A stretch of 42,054 bases of DNA from Rhodobacteraceae bacterium PARR1 (lineage in GTDB: Bacteria; Pseudomonadota; Alphaproteobacteria; Rhodobacterales; Rhodobacteraceae). The first letter of the stretch is position 1. Every line of letters starts with the position of its first letter. Both the position numbers and the translations under genes were made by a program. The notes under the pieces were generated by a model, which saw nothing but the letters and a program-made list of their open reading frames with translations, had not been told where the DNA came from and did no database searches. Positions 34,244-42,054 of the stretch are shown here, piece after piece. Where the stretch lies: assembly GCA_002256185.1 (NCBI GenBank), contig NKIT01000015.1, forward strand, positions 1 through 42,054, written 5' to 3'.

Positions 34244-35227
34244 TCAGATCAGACCGTTCACACGGAACAAGGCCTTCATGTCCGTCTCAGGGCGCGCCCC
34301 GAAATGGCTGATCACCTCAGCCGCGGCGACGCAGCCCATCTTGCCGGCAACAGCCAAGGGCTTGCCGGTCGCCAGCCCGAACAGGAACCCCGCCGCGAAC
34401 TGGTCGCCTGCGCCGGTGGCATCCACGGGCACCACGCGGTTGACCGGGACGGCCACCTGCTCTGCCCCTTGGATCAACAGCACGTCATGCCCAGACCGCG
34501 TGCAGGCGATTGTGCCAATCTCTGCGGCCGCCTGTTCCAGCGCCGACGAAAGGTCGGTCTGATAGAGCGACGCCCATTCGTGTTCATTGCCGATCACATA
34601 ATCCAACTCGCGCACCAGACGGCGAAAGTCGCTGCGGTGGCGGTCGACGCAGAACGGGTCCGACAACGACACCCCGGCCTTGCCCCCGGCGCGGCGGCAC
34701 AGCTGCGCGGCGCGTTCCAGCGCCGCCTTGCCGGGGGCCTTATCGTAAAGATACCCCTCAATCAGCAAGAGCGCGGTATCGCCTGCCACCTCGTCCGACA
34801 CATCCTGCGGCCCGAGGTCCGAGGAAATCCCAAGGTAGGTGTTCATCGACCGCTCCCCATCCGGCGAGACGAAGATCATCGACCGCGAGGTGGGCAAATC
34901 CCCCCCCGGCACCGGGGGATTTGGGAAATCGCTGCCGCTGTCAGCCATGCTTTGCGCGTAGAACCGCCCCAGCGCGTCGTCATGAACCCGCCCGATAAAG
35001 GCCGTCTTCAACCCCAGCGCACCGATGCCCGCCAGCGTGTTGGCGACCGATCCGCCCGGGGCCTGAACCCGTTCCTTCATCGCGGCATAAAGCAATTCGC
35101 CGCGCTCACGCTCGACCAGTTGCATGATGCCCTTCTCGATCCCCATCAATTCGAGAAAGCTGTCATCGGCCTGTGTCAGCACGTCCACGATGGCATTGCC
35201 GATGCCGACGGCGTCATATTTCTTCAT
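34244..35227 (-). CDS. PfkB-family carbohydrate/adenosine kinase
   Basis: A 327-residue ribokinase-fold kinase. N-terminal GIGNAIVDVL, a PGGSVANTLAGIGALG substrate loop and the C-terminal PfkB signature VDATGAGDQFAAGFLFGLA with catalytic Asp. Overall pattern matches the adenosine kinase-like PfkB branch of alphaproteobacteria, but the substrate is not certain. The ATG at 35227 overlaps the nth stop (ATGA), so the two are translated together. Confidence 0.9.
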   Translation of the reverse strand: MKKYDAVGIGNAIVDVLTQADDSFLELMGIEKGIMQLVERERGELLYAAMKERVQAPGGSVANTLAGIGALGLKTAFIGRVHDDALGRFYAQSMADSGSDFPNPPVPGGDLPTSRSMIFVSPDGERSMNTYLGISSDLGPQDVSDEVAGDTALLLIEGYLYDKAPGKAALERAAQLCRRAGGKAGVSLSDPFCVDRHRSDFRRLVRELDYVIGNEHEWASLYQTDLSSALEQAAAEIGTIACTRSGHDVLLIQGAEQVAVPVNRVVPVDATGAGDQFAAGFLFGLATGKPLAVAGKMGCVAAAEVISHFGARPETDMKALFRVNGLI

Positions 35228-35868
35228 TCTGTCTTTTCCTCGTAAAGGCACAGGTCCCGGATCGGGCAAATACCACATTTCGGTTTGCGGGCGACGCAGA
35301 TGTAGCGTCCGTGCAGGATCATCCAATGATGCGCGTGCAGTTGGAATTCGGCGGGGACATTGTCCTCGATCGCGCGTTCGACGGCGGTCTCGTCCTTGCC
35401 CGGCGCGATGCCGCTGCGGTTGCCAAGGCGGAAGATATGGGTGTCCACTGCCTGCGAGGGTTGGCGGAACCACATGTTCAGCACCACATTCGCCGTCTTG
35501 CGACCCACCCCCGGCAGCGATTGCAGCGCCGCGCGGGACGACGGCACCTCACCGCCATACTCCTCAACCAAAATCCGCGACAGCTTGATCACATTCTTGG
35601 CCTTGTTGCGAAACAGGCCGATGGTCTTGATATGGTCGATCAGGGCCTCTTCGCCCAAGGCCAGCATCTTTTCCGGCGTGTCGGCGATCTGGAACAGCGC
35701 GCGGGTGGCGCGGTTCACGCCCACATCGGTGGCCTGCGCAGACAGGGCCACGGCGACCAAGAGGGTATAGGCGTTCAGATGCTCCAACTCGCCCTTCGGC
35801 TCCGCGTCCAACGCGTGGAAGCGGGCGAAGATGTCCTTCATCGCAGCATAGGGCAATTGACGTGTCAT
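35224..35868 (-). CDS. nth: Endonuclease III
   Basis: A 214-residue base-excision-repair glycosylase/AP lyase for oxidised pyrimidines. HhH motif LPGVGRKTANVV with catalytic Lys124, catalytic Asp142 in VDTHIFRL, and a complete [4Fe-4S] set Cys191-X6-Cys198-X2-Cys201-X5-Cys207. The start at 35868 fits family length (211 in E. coli). First gene of an nth-pfkB pair; divergent from an Ada-type methyltransferase. Confidence 0.97.
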   Translation of the reverse strand: MTRQLPYAAMKDIFARFHALDAEPKGELEHLNAYTLLVAVALSAQATDVGVNRATRALFQIADTPEKMLALGEEALIDHIKTIGLFRNKAKNVIKLSRILVEEYGGEVPSSRAALQSLPGVGRKTANVVLNMWFRQPSQAVDTHIFRLGNRSGIAPGKDETAVERAIEDNVPAEFQLHAHHWMILHGRYICVARKPKCGICPIRDLCLYEEKTE

Positions 35869-35979
35869 GGGGCAAGGGCATAGGCCAGCAAAGCCCACCG
35901 GGCAAGGCGGAAGCCGCAGTTTTCGGGTCGCCCGTGGCCGAAACGCCGCCTATCCTGACCACGACGCAGGAGAGATGCC

Positions 35980-36816
35980 ATGACCCCAGAGCCCGCTTAT
36001 CACTACGCCCTGATCGCCCGCGCGCTGCGCGAGATCGACGCGGCCGGACCGGGACTGGGCTTGGAAGACCTTGCCGCCCGCATCGGCCTGTCGCCCGCAC
36101 ATTTCCAGCGCACTTTTACGGCATGGGTCGGCGTATCCCCCAAGCGGTATCAGCAATATCTGACGCTGGATCACGCCCGCCAGATGCTGGTCGCGCGGCA
36201 CAGCACGCTGGAGACCGCGCTAGAGTCCGGGCTGTCCGGCACTGGCCGCCTGCATGACCTGTTCCTGCGGTGGGAGGCGATGTCGCCCGGCGAATTTGCC
36301 CTTGGCGGGGCGGGGTTGACCATCCGCTGGGACTGGTTCGACAGCCCTTATGGCGCGGCCTTGGTGATGGGCACGGATCGCGGCATTTGCGGTCTGGGCT
36401 TTGCCGCCGAGATGGGAGAAGAGGCCACCTTTGCCGATCTGGCCGGGCGCTGGCCTGCCGCCAGCTATACGCGCGATGAGTCGTTTCTGCGCCCTTGGGC
36501 GCTGGCGGCCTTTGGCGGCGGAACCAATGCCGACACCGCCCTGCACCTGATCGGCGCGCCCTTCCAGATCAAGGTGTGGGAGGCGCTTTTGCATATTCCC
36601 GAAGGACAGGTGACAACCTACTCCGACCTTGCCCGCGTCGTGGGTCACCCCAAGGCGGTGCGCGCCGTGGGCACCGCCGTCGGGCGCAACCCGATCAGCC
36701 TGCTGATCCCCTGCCACCGCGCATTGCGCAAATCCGGCGCGCTTGGCGGCTATCACTGGGGTCTGCCGGTCAAGCGCGCGATGCTGGCGCGCGAAGCCGC
36801 CCGCACCGGAATGTGA
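35980..36816 (+). CDS. AraC-HTH / O6-methylguanine-DNA methyltransferase fusion (Ada-like, no N-terminal zinc domain)
   Basis: A 278-residue protein. An AraC-type HTH is at about 25-105 (LAARIGLSPAHFQRTF, DHARQML, MSPGEF) and the MGMT domain at about 115-275, with GAPFQIKVWEALLHIPEGQV and the acceptor Cys245 in IPCHRAL. Ada's N-terminal phosphotriester-repair zinc domain is absent. AGGAGA lies eight bases before the ATG. Repairs O6-alkylguanine/O4-alkylthymine; may also regulate. Divergent from nth, so two repair genes are side by side. Confidence 0.95.
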   Translation: MTPEPAYHYALIARALREIDAAGPGLGLEDLAARIGLSPAHFQRTFTAWVGVSPKRYQQYLTLDHARQMLVARHSTLETALESGLSGTGRLHDLFLRWEAMSPGEFALGGAGLTIRWDWFDSPYGAALVMGTDRGICGLGFAAEMGEEATFADLAGRWPAASYTRDESFLRPWALAAFGGGTNADTALHLIGAPFQIKVWEALLHIPEGQVTTYSDLARVVGHPKAVRAVGTAVGRNPISLLIPCHRALRKSGALGGYHWGLPVKRAMLAREAARTGM

Positions 36817-36940
36817 TGGGCGGAAACCTGCCGCACAGGTGCCTGCGCTATGCGGGGCATGGCGCATTGGTATAGGGTGGGAACAGACCGGGCCTTACCC
36901 GGCTTTGACAACGGCTTTTTTCACGAGGCGGCAGAGTCCC

Positions 36941-37591
36941 ATGACCTTCATCAAAACCCCCATCCTTCTGGCAACCGGCGCCGTGCTGGCGCTGGCCGCC
37001 TGCGTCAACCCCAACGCCTATCCTGACAATCCGAACGCCCGCACCCAGAATGGCGCGATCATCGGTGGCATGGCCGGGGCGCTCTTGGGCGCGCAAAGCG
37101 GTGAGGACCGTTTGGCCAAGGCCGTGGTCGGCGGCGCGATTGGCGCAGCCTTGGGCGGGGCCATCGGGCAGACGCTGGACCAACAGGCCGCAGAACTGCG
37201 CGCCATCAACCCCAGCTTCAGCGTGACCAACATGGGCGATTATCTGATCGTCAACATGCCGCAGGATGTGCTGTTCTCGGTCGACAGCGCCAGCCTGCGC
37301 CCGGATCTGGTGGCGGACCTCGGCTCTGTCGCGCAGAACCTGCTGGCCTATCCCAACAGCCGGATTGAGGTGATTGGCCACACCGACGACACCGGGGCCG
37401 CTGCCTACAACGCGGACCTGTCGCAGCGTCGTGCCTCTTCGGTGGCGCAGGTGCTGATGGCGCGCGGCGTTCCCGGCAACCGTCTGCAAGCCTATGGCCG
37501 GGGCGAAGACATGCCCATCGCATCCAACGCCACGCCGCAGGGTCAGGCGCTGAACCGTCGCGTGGAAATCATCATCCGCCCGATCCGCTAA
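36941..37591 (+). CDS. OmpA-family outer-membrane lipoprotein (YiaD-like)
   Basis: A 216-residue lipoprotein: signal peptide MTFIKTPILLATGAVLALAA with lipobox Cys21. Two glycine-zipper segments follow (NGAIIGGMAGALLGAQSG, VVGGAIGAALGGAIGQTL). The C-terminal OmpA peptidoglycan-binding domain (about 105-216) has IEVIGHTDDTGAAAYN and LSQRRASSVAQVL. Probably anchors the outer membrane to peptidoglycan. The start at 36941 gives the signal peptide. A terminator follows at once. Confidence 0.93.
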   Translation: MTFIKTPILLATGAVLALAACVNPNAYPDNPNARTQNGAIIGGMAGALLGAQSGEDRLAKAVVGGAIGAALGGAIGQTLDQQAAELRAINPSFSVTNMGDYLIVNMPQDVLFSVDSASLRPDLVADLGSVAQNLLAYPNSRIEVIGHTDDTGAAAYNADLSQRRASSVAQVLMARGVPGNRLQAYGRGEDMPIASNATPQGQALNRRVEIIIRPIR

Positions 37592-37605
37592 GCGGCGGCG
37601 ATCCG

Positions 37606-37629
37606 GGGGCCGGGCAACCGGCCCCTTTT
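37606..37629 (+). terminator. Terminator of the OmpA-lipoprotein gene
   Basis: GGGGCCGG-GCAA-CCGGCCCC followed by TTTTG: perfect 8-bp stem, 15 bases after the stop. Confidence 0.85.
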
Positions 37630-37684
37630 GCATTGTGAGCGCGGCAGATTGGTCCTAATTTCCGATCAAAGCCAGAGTGCACCT

Positions 37685-38470
37685 ATGCCCTTCCAGAAAA
37701 TCCATCCCGAGAAATTGTCGCAAAGCGTGGTCCGGCAGATCGAGCTTTTGATCCTGCGCGGCATCCTGCGGCCCGGCGAACGGCTGCCATCGGAACGCGA
37801 GTTGTCAGACCGAATGGCCGTTTCGCGCCCGTCCCTGCGCGATGCCGTGGCAGAGTTGCAGGACCAGGGGTTGCTGATCGCACGGCCGAATGCGGGGATG
37901 TTCGTCGCGGATGTTCTGGGGTCTGCCTTTTCGCCTGCCCTCGTCGACCTTTTCGCCAAACATGATGAGGCGGTGTTCGACTACCTGACCTTTCGCCGTG
38001 ACATGGAAGGGTTGGCCGCAGAACGGGCCGCGCGCTTGGGGTCGGATACGGACCTGCAACTGATCGACACGATCTTCCAAAAGATGGAAGCCGCACACCA
38101 AAAGCGCGACCCGTCGGATGAGGCTGCCTTGGATGCCGAATTCCACATGGCGATCATCGAGGCCAGCCATAACGTCATCATGCTGCACATGATGCGGTCG
38201 ATGTTTGACCTCTTGCGGCAGGGCGTGTTCTACAATCGCCAGATCATGTTCCGCCTGCGCCCGACGCGGCAGATGCTCTTGGATCAGCACCGCGCCATCA
38301 ATCACGCCATCCAGACCCGCGATCCACAGGCGGCGCGGGCTGCCGTCACGACGCATCTGGATTTCGTGCTGACCGCGCTTGATGAACAATTCCGCGCCGA
38401 CCGGAACGAGCATATCGCCCGCCTGCGGCTTGACCACGAAAACGCCCGCCGCGCCCCACCACAGGGGTGA
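37685..38470 (+). CDS. FadR-type GntR-family transcriptional regulator
   Basis: A 261-residue regulator: N-terminal winged HTH (PGERLPSERELSDRMAVSRP, LRDAVAELQDQGLL) and C-terminal FCD ligand domain (FDYLTFRRDMEGLAAERAA, DAEFHMAIIEASHN, DQHRAINHAI with the metal-binding His). FCD regulators sense small organic acids such as glycolate, lactate or pyruvate; the target is not shown. Whether it controls glcDEF, 22 kb away, is open. Confidence 0.93.
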   Translation: MPFQKIHPEKLSQSVVRQIELLILRGILRPGERLPSERELSDRMAVSRPSLRDAVAELQDQGLLIARPNAGMFVADVLGSAFSPALVDLFAKHDEAVFDYLTFRRDMEGLAAERAARLGSDTDLQLIDTIFQKMEAAHQKRDPSDEAALDAEFHMAIIEASHNVIMLHMMRSMFDLLRQGVFYNRQIMFRLRPTRQMLLDQHRAINHAIQTRDPQAARAAVTTHLDFVLTALDEQFRADRNEHIARLRLDHENARRAPPQG

Positions 38471-38474
38471 AAAT

Positions 38475-38505
38475 GAAAAGACCCGGAACGCTGCGGTTCC
38501 GGGTC
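38475..38505 (-). terminator. Terminator of the F0 (atp) operon
   Basis: Minus strand: GACCCGGAAC-CGCAGC-GTTCCGGGTC followed by TTTTC: perfect 10-bp stem, 25 bases after the atpF stop. Confidence 0.85.
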
Positions 38506-38529
38506 CAATCCTTGGCCTGAAGCAAGGCG

Positions 38530-39084
38530 TCAGTGCAGTTTGGCGTCAACCTGCGCGATGGCCGCGTCAATCGAGGCCGCAGCCCCTTCGGCAGTCATCT
38601 GCTTGGACAGTACCTCTGCCGCGGCACCGACGGCCACGGCGATCGCCTGCTCACGCACAGCCCGGATCGCACCTTTTTCAGCGGCATCGATCTGCTCTTC
38701 GGCTGCGGCAAGACGGCGCGCAATCGAAGATTTCAGCTCTGCCTTTGCCTGATCGGCGGCGGCTCTCGCCTCTTTCTTCGCAGCAGCGACGATCTGATCG
38801 GCCTGCTCTTGCACCTGCTTGTGCTTTTTCTCATACGAGGCCAGCAAAGCCTTTGCTTCTTCGCGCAGGGCGCGGGCCTCGTCCAGTTCTGACTTGATCT
38901 GTGCGGCACGGCCATCCAGCAGCCCTGCAATCCGCCCCGGCACCTTTGCGTAAAGCAGAATGCCGACGAAAACGATAAAGGCCACCAGAACCACGAAGTT
39001 CGAGTTCTGAAGCGAGAAGAACGGACCCGACGCCGCCATTGCTGGCGATGCGGTCAAGGCCAATACGACTGCAAGTTTCTTCAT
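38530..39084 (-). CDS. atpF: F0 ATP synthase subunit b
   Basis: A 184-residue peripheral-stalk subunit. N-terminal leader-like helix (MKKLAVVLALTASPAMAA), the membrane anchor FVVLVAFIVFVGILLYAKV, then a long charged coiled coil. The ATG at 39084 is preferred for its AAAGGG spacing; a GTG at 39093 would overlap the upstream stop. Last gene of the F0 operon. Confidence 0.95.
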   Translation of the reverse strand: MKKLAVVLALTASPAMAASGPFFSLQNSNFVVLVAFIVFVGILLYAKVPGRIAGLLDGRAAQIKSELDEARALREEAKALLASYEKKHKQVQEQADQIVAAAKKEARAAADQAKAELKSSIARRLAAAEEQIDAAEKGAIRAVREQAIAVAVGAAAEVLSKQMTAEGAAASIDAAIAQVDAKLH

Positions 39085-39089
39085 CGCAT

Positions 39090-39620
39090 TCACCCTTTCA
39101 ACCGGGCAGAAACCGCCGCAGACACCGCCTGGGCATCGGCAGTGCCACCCAAGGCAGCAACCAGTTCATGCGCAGTGTCCAAGGCGACTTCGGTCACGGC
39201 AGCCACGGCACCTGCACGGATTTCGCCGATGCGGGCTTCGGACTGCGCGGCTTTGGCCGAAATCTCGACATCCGCCTGTGCGGTCGCTGCGGCGAGGTCT
39301 TTCTGGATCTCGGCGCGGGCTTCGGCGACGATCTTGGCTGCATCCGCGCGTGCGCGGGCCAAAGCGTCGTTATAGGCGCGCTCAGCCTCAACAGCCTTTT
39401 GTTTCAGCTCTTCGGCGGCAGTCAAATCGTTGGTGATCGTGCCGCGACGTTCGGACAGCACAGCACCGATGCGGGGCAGCGCGATACGCGTCAGCACGAG
39501 ATAGATGACGACCAGCGTAACCAACAACCAGAAAATCTGGTTCGGCCACGTGGTGACGTCAAGTTGGGGCATCCCGACTGCATGTTCAGCAGCCGCGCCA
39601 CCATGGGCTTCGGTCGCCAT
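39090..39620 (-). CDS. atpG: F0 ATP synthase subunit b'
   Basis: A 176-residue second b-type stalk subunit, as in phototrophic and other alphaproteobacteria. Anchor: [22 protein letters not shown]; then a coiled coil rich in Ala, Glu and Lys. Some annotations use atpF2 for this gene. About 80 bp after atpE. Confidence 0.94.
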   Translation of the reverse strand: MATEAHGGAAAEHAVGMPQLDVTTWPNQIFWLLVTLVVIYLVLTRIALPRIGAVLSERRGTITNDLTAAEELKQKAVEAERAYNDALARARADAAKIVAEARAEIQKDLAAATAQADVEISAKAAQSEARIGEIRAGAVAAVTEVALDTAHELVAALGGTADAQAVSAAVSARLKG

Positions 39621-39700
39621 GTCGTTCTCCCTGAGACCCTAAGAAATCGGGCCGAGGCAGCGGTATCCCACTGCCCCGGCCGAAGGATGGTCCGTCAGGA

Positions 39701-39946
39701 TCAGACGGCGAACATCAGCAGCAGAGCGATGAGGAACGAGAAGATCCCCAGCGCTTCTGCGAAGGCGATGCCCACGAACAGGTTGGCGGTCTGCGACGGG
39801 GCAGCCGACGGATTGCGCAGGGCACCGGCAAGGAAGTTGCCAGCGATGTTGCCCACGCCGATCCCGGCGCCGCCCAGACCGATGGCCGCCAGACCAGCGC
39901 CGATGTATTTGCCCATGAGGGCCAGTTGTGCGACTTCGCCTTCCAT
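39701..39946 (-). CDS. atpE: F0 ATP synthase subunit c
   Basis: An 81-residue double-helix proteolipid of the rotor ring. The glycine motif [11 protein letters not shown], the polar loop ALRNP and the ion-carrying Glu64 in helix 2 ([13 protein letters not shown]) are in place. AAGGAG is eight bases before the ATG. Confidence 0.97.
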   Translation of the reverse strand: MEGEVAQLALMGKYIGAGLAAIGLGGAGIGVGNIAGNFLAGALRNPSAAPSQTANLFVGIAFAEALGIFSFLIALLLMFAV

Positions 39947-39992
39947 AGTGGTGTCTCCTTGGTTGGAATGGCTGAGATGGAAAATCCGGACC

Positions 39993-40733
39993 TTAGTGGT
40001 GGGCGTCGCCCACCGCGTCTTTCAGATAGACGCAGGTCAGGATGGTGAACACGTAGGCCTGCACGACAGCAACCAGCAGTTCCAGCGCATAGATCGCGGA
40101 AACCGCGCCAATGGCGACAGGCGAGATAACGGCCATGGACGCAAAGCCCGCAAAGACCTTGATCACGGCGTGACCGGCCATCAGGTTGCCGGCCAAACGA
40201 ATGGAGTGCGACACGGGGCGCACGAAGTAGGAGATCACCTCGATGATCGCCAGCACCGGGCGCAACGCCAGCGGCGCCGAGGACACCCAGAACATCGCCA
40301 GAAATGCAGGGCCCTTCTTGACAAGACCCAGCAGGGTCACGCCGAAAAACACCAACAGCGCCAGCGTCACAGTGACCGCGACATGGCTGGTGGTGGTAAA
40401 GCTCATCGGGATCAGACCCAGAAGGTTGGCCACCAGCACGAACATGAACAGCGTCATCACATAGGGGAAATACTTCACGCCTTCATGGCCAGTGACTTCT
40501 TCGACCATGTTGTGGATGAAGCCGTAAAGCAGTTCCGCAATCGACTGGCTGCGCGACGGGATCACGGCGCGGCCACGGGTGCCGATCACCATCAGCGCGA
40601 TGATCGCCAGCACTGCAATGCCAAGCCAGAGCGTCACGTTGGTAATGGTGTACCATTCGACATGTTCACCGCCAAACAGCGGCTTCACAACGAACTGATC
40701 CATCGGGTGGATTGCAAAACCGCCTTCAGCCAC
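39993..40733 (-). CDS. atpB: F0 ATP synthase subunit a
   Basis: A 246-residue membrane subunit forming the proton half-channels with the c-ring. It has [12 protein letters not shown] at the N-terminus and the essential Arg in [13 protein letters not shown]. The GTG start at 40733 overlaps the atpI stop by 8 bases and has AAGGGAAAG upstream, as expected for a coupled gene. Confidence 0.96.
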   Translation of the reverse strand: MAEGGFAIHPMDQFVVKPLFGGEHVEWYTITNVTLWLGIAVLAIIALMVIGTRGRAVIPSRSQSIAELLYGFIHNMVEEVTGHEGVKYFPYVMTLFMFVLVANLLGLIPMSFTTTSHVAVTVTLALLVFFGVTLLGLVKKGPAFLAMFWVSSAPLALRPVLAIIEVISYFVRPVSHSIRLAGNLMAGHAVIKVFAGFASMAVISPVAIGAVSAIYALELLVAVVQAYVFTILTCVYLKDAVGDAHH

Positions 40734-41073
40734 GTCCGTCTTTCCCTTCTTGCGCCTTGGCTTCCGCCTCGGCCTGTTTGCCCATCTGGGCCGCCGTGCC
40801 CAACATCGTCTTGATGCCAGCAGCAAAGCCCAGCATGACGAAGACGATCAGGAAGATGGGTTGCGTTCCGAACACACGGTCCAGTCCGAAGCCGATACCC
40901 AGACCGATCAACATCCCGGTCACAAGTTCCAGCACCATCCGCCAGGCTGCCTCGCCCTGCGAAAATCCCTTGCCAGTCGCGCCAGACCCTGACGACAACA
41001 CCTTGGCCCCTTTCGCCTTCGCGATCCGCTGTTCCAGCGCGCGCAGACGGTCGGGATCGGGCGCGTCAGCCAT
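40726..41073 (-). CDS. atpI: AtpI/AtpZ-family protein
   Basis: A 115-residue protein with two membrane helices ([18 protein letters not shown] and [17 protein letters not shown]) and charged ends; first gene of the F0 operon and overlapping atpB. AtpI assists c-ring assembly or ion transport in other bacteria. Confidence 0.93.
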   Translation of the reverse strand: MADAPDPDRLRALEQRIAKAKGAKVLSSGSGATGKGFSQGEAAWRMVLELVTGMLIGLGIGFGLDRVFGTQPIFLIVFVMLGFAAGIKTMLGTAAQMGKQAEAEAKAQEGKDGRG

Positions 41074-41290
41074 CGGTCAGACCCTTTCCAGCAGTTGTGG
41101 GATAACTACGGATGCCCCAGCCCCGAGTCAACCCGACAAAGCCCAGACCCACGTCATGACAAACACCTGTATTCATTGAACTTCCCTTTCCTGCGTCAGC
41201 GCAGCGCAGACCCAAGGGCCGCCAATTGCGCCCTTCGGCATATTCAACCAACAGGTTGACGGTTCCGCCCTGCCCCGCCAATGTCGCACG

Positions 41291-41653
41291 ATGCTATCTG
41301 ATCCTGTCCTGCATCTTGACACTGTCTTTGCCGCGCTCGCTGATCCGACGCGCCGCGCGATCCTGTCGATGCTGCTTGAGGATGACATGGCCGTCACCGA
41401 TGTCGCCGAGCCTTTCCAGATGTCGCTTGCGGCGATCTCAAAGCACCTGATGGTGCTGGCCGAGGCGGGCCTCATCACCCAGGAAAAACGTGGCCGGGTG
41501 AAATGGTGCAAGCTGGAACCCGACGCCCTGCGCGCCGCCTCGGTCTGGATGCAGGGCTTTGGCCAGTTTGATCCGGTCGACCTTGACCAGTTCGAACGCT
41601 TCCTCGCCACCGAACTGACAGACCCGCCCGAAAACCCGAACGAGCCCGCCTGA
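41291..41653 (+). CDS. ArsR-family transcriptional regulator
   Basis: A 120-residue winged HTH: FAALADPTRRAILSMLLEDD, MAVTDVAEPFQMSLAAISKH, LMVLAEAGLITQEK and RVKWCKLEPDALR. The metal-binding ELCVCDL motif of ArsR/SmtB is not present, as in the non-metal SdpR-like group. Divergent from atpI. Target unknown. Confidence 0.9.
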   Translation: MLSDPVLHLDTVFAALADPTRRAILSMLLEDDMAVTDVAEPFQMSLAAISKHLMVLAEAGLITQEKRGRVKWCKLEPDALRAASVWMQGFGQFDPVDLDQFERFLATELTDPPENPNEPA

Positions 41654-41666
41654 TTTCCCCGTTGTT

Positions 41667-41725
41667 CAAATATCCTCGGGGGGAGTCGCCCGCTGCGGGC
41701 GACCGGGGGGCAGACGGCCCCCCGC
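41667..41725 (+). repeat. Structured intergenic repeat, copy 4
   Basis: CAAATATCCTCGGGGGG, hairpin GTCGCCCGC-T-GCGGGCGAC (41685-41703), then hairpin GGGGGG-CAGACGG-CCCCCC (41705-41723). Same plan as copy 1 at 612, with a different first stem. It starts 14 bases after the ArsR-type stop and could terminate both convergent genes. Confidence 0.8.
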
Positions 41726-41791
41726 GCGCTTTGGCCTGCGCCCGCGCGCAGGGCAAAGCTTGCCGCGTGTGGGCGCCTGCGCCCGCGCCGC

Positions 41792-42054
41792 TTAGCTGAA
41801 CCACGCGCTATAGGTCTCGCGCAGCAAGTTCTTTTGCACTTTGCCCATCGTGTTGCGCGGCAGGTCCGCCACGATCACCGCCGCTTTCGGTTGCTTGAAG
41901 CGGGCCAGACGGTCGCTCACCGCCGCCAGAACACCCTCAACAGTCACCTCCGCCCCTTTTTGCGCCACGATCACGGCAAAGACGGCCTCGCCAAAATCGG
42001 GATGCGGCAAGCCGATCACGGCGCTTTCCAGCACGCCGGGCACCTCGTCCAGCA
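41792..42054 (-). CDS. Malonyl-CoA synthetase-like acyl-CoA ligase, C-terminal part (partial)
   Basis: The reading frame continues past the window edge at 42054, so only about 87 C-terminal residues of an ANL-superfamily ligase are here: GVLESAVIGLPHPDFGEAVF, then RFKQPKAAVIVADLPRNTMG with the invariant Lys of the NTMGKVQK motif. The final KVQKNLLRETYSAWF resembles MatB malonyl-CoA synthetase (from memory); other CoA ligases share most of it. Confidence 0.85.
   Translation of the reverse strand, partial: LDEVPGVLESAVIGLPHPDFGEAVFAVIVAQKGAEVTVEGVLAAVSDRLARFKQPKAAVIVADLPRNTMGKVQKNLLRETYSAWFS

Noticed and set aside
37648-37670. TTGGTCCTAATTT upstream of the FadR-type gene as an autoregulatory operator
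   Set aside because: Only one half-site matches TTGGT; the other half (ACCAA) is missing.

Overview
The window is GC-rich and gene-dense and looks like the chromosome of a Rhodobacteraceae (Roseobacter-group or Paracoccus-like) alphaproteobacterium. The main reasons are: an F0 operon in the order atpI-atpB-atpE-atpF'(b')-atpF(b), separate from F1; a class II EPSP synthase next to cmk; the glcDEF arrangement; a DUF4159/DUF58/MoxR operon; a mitochondrial-type CHCC zinc-finger protein; phasin-like genes with a PhaR-like operator; and short G-rich intergenic repeats around a CAAATATCC core. No species call is possible from the sequence alone.

Layout. 1-3.2 kb: cmk and aroA (minus), then a metallo-beta-lactamase-fold hydrolase (plus). 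3.3-7.1 kb is the accessory-looking part. Two tRNA-Ser genes (UGA and GCU, both minus), each followed by a copy of the same terminator-bearing repeat, bracket a graveyard of three transposase fragments. Next to it is a membrane-anchored TPR protein with four exact 47-residue repeats. 7.1-10.7 kb: ychF, trpA, a cold-shock protein, a small conserved-looking protein and an Hsp20. 10.8-15.6 kb: a secreted trypsin-like protease and the glycolate oxidase operon glcD-glcE-glcF. 15.6-23.1 kb: a DUF599 membrane protein, a nested palindrome, and the four-gene translationally coupled operon moxR-DUF58-BatA/DUF4159-membrane protein. 23.2-25.9 kb: DUF1285, a hydroxypyruvate isomerase-like protein, a CHCC zinc-finger protein and two phasin-like proteins. 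26-30.5 kb: polA followed by three overlapping small genes (YdeI-like, MmcQ/YjbR, DUF1801/YdeI-like). 30.4-34.2 kb: DUF1203, HIT, a GT14-like glycosyltransferase and a divergent sulfotransferase. 34.2-38.5 kb: a PfkB sugar kinase overlapping nth, an Ada-type methyltransferase, an OmpA lipoprotein and a FadR-type regulator. 38.5-42 kb: the F0 operon, an ArsR-type regulator and the 3' end of a malonyl-CoA synthetase-like gene that runs off the window.

Most of the window is core metabolism and maintenance. The parts that deserve attention are the tRNA-Ser/IS/TPR region, the predicted PhaR and FNR-type operators in front of the two phasin-like genes, the polA-linked trio of small proteins, the GT14/sulfotransferase pair around a shared palindrome, the class II AroA with glycine where CP4 has alanine-100, and a multicopy structured intergenic repeat. 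I see no rRNA, CRISPR array, prophage or intact transposon, and no complete known defence system; the TPR protein is the only gene that could plausibly belong to one.
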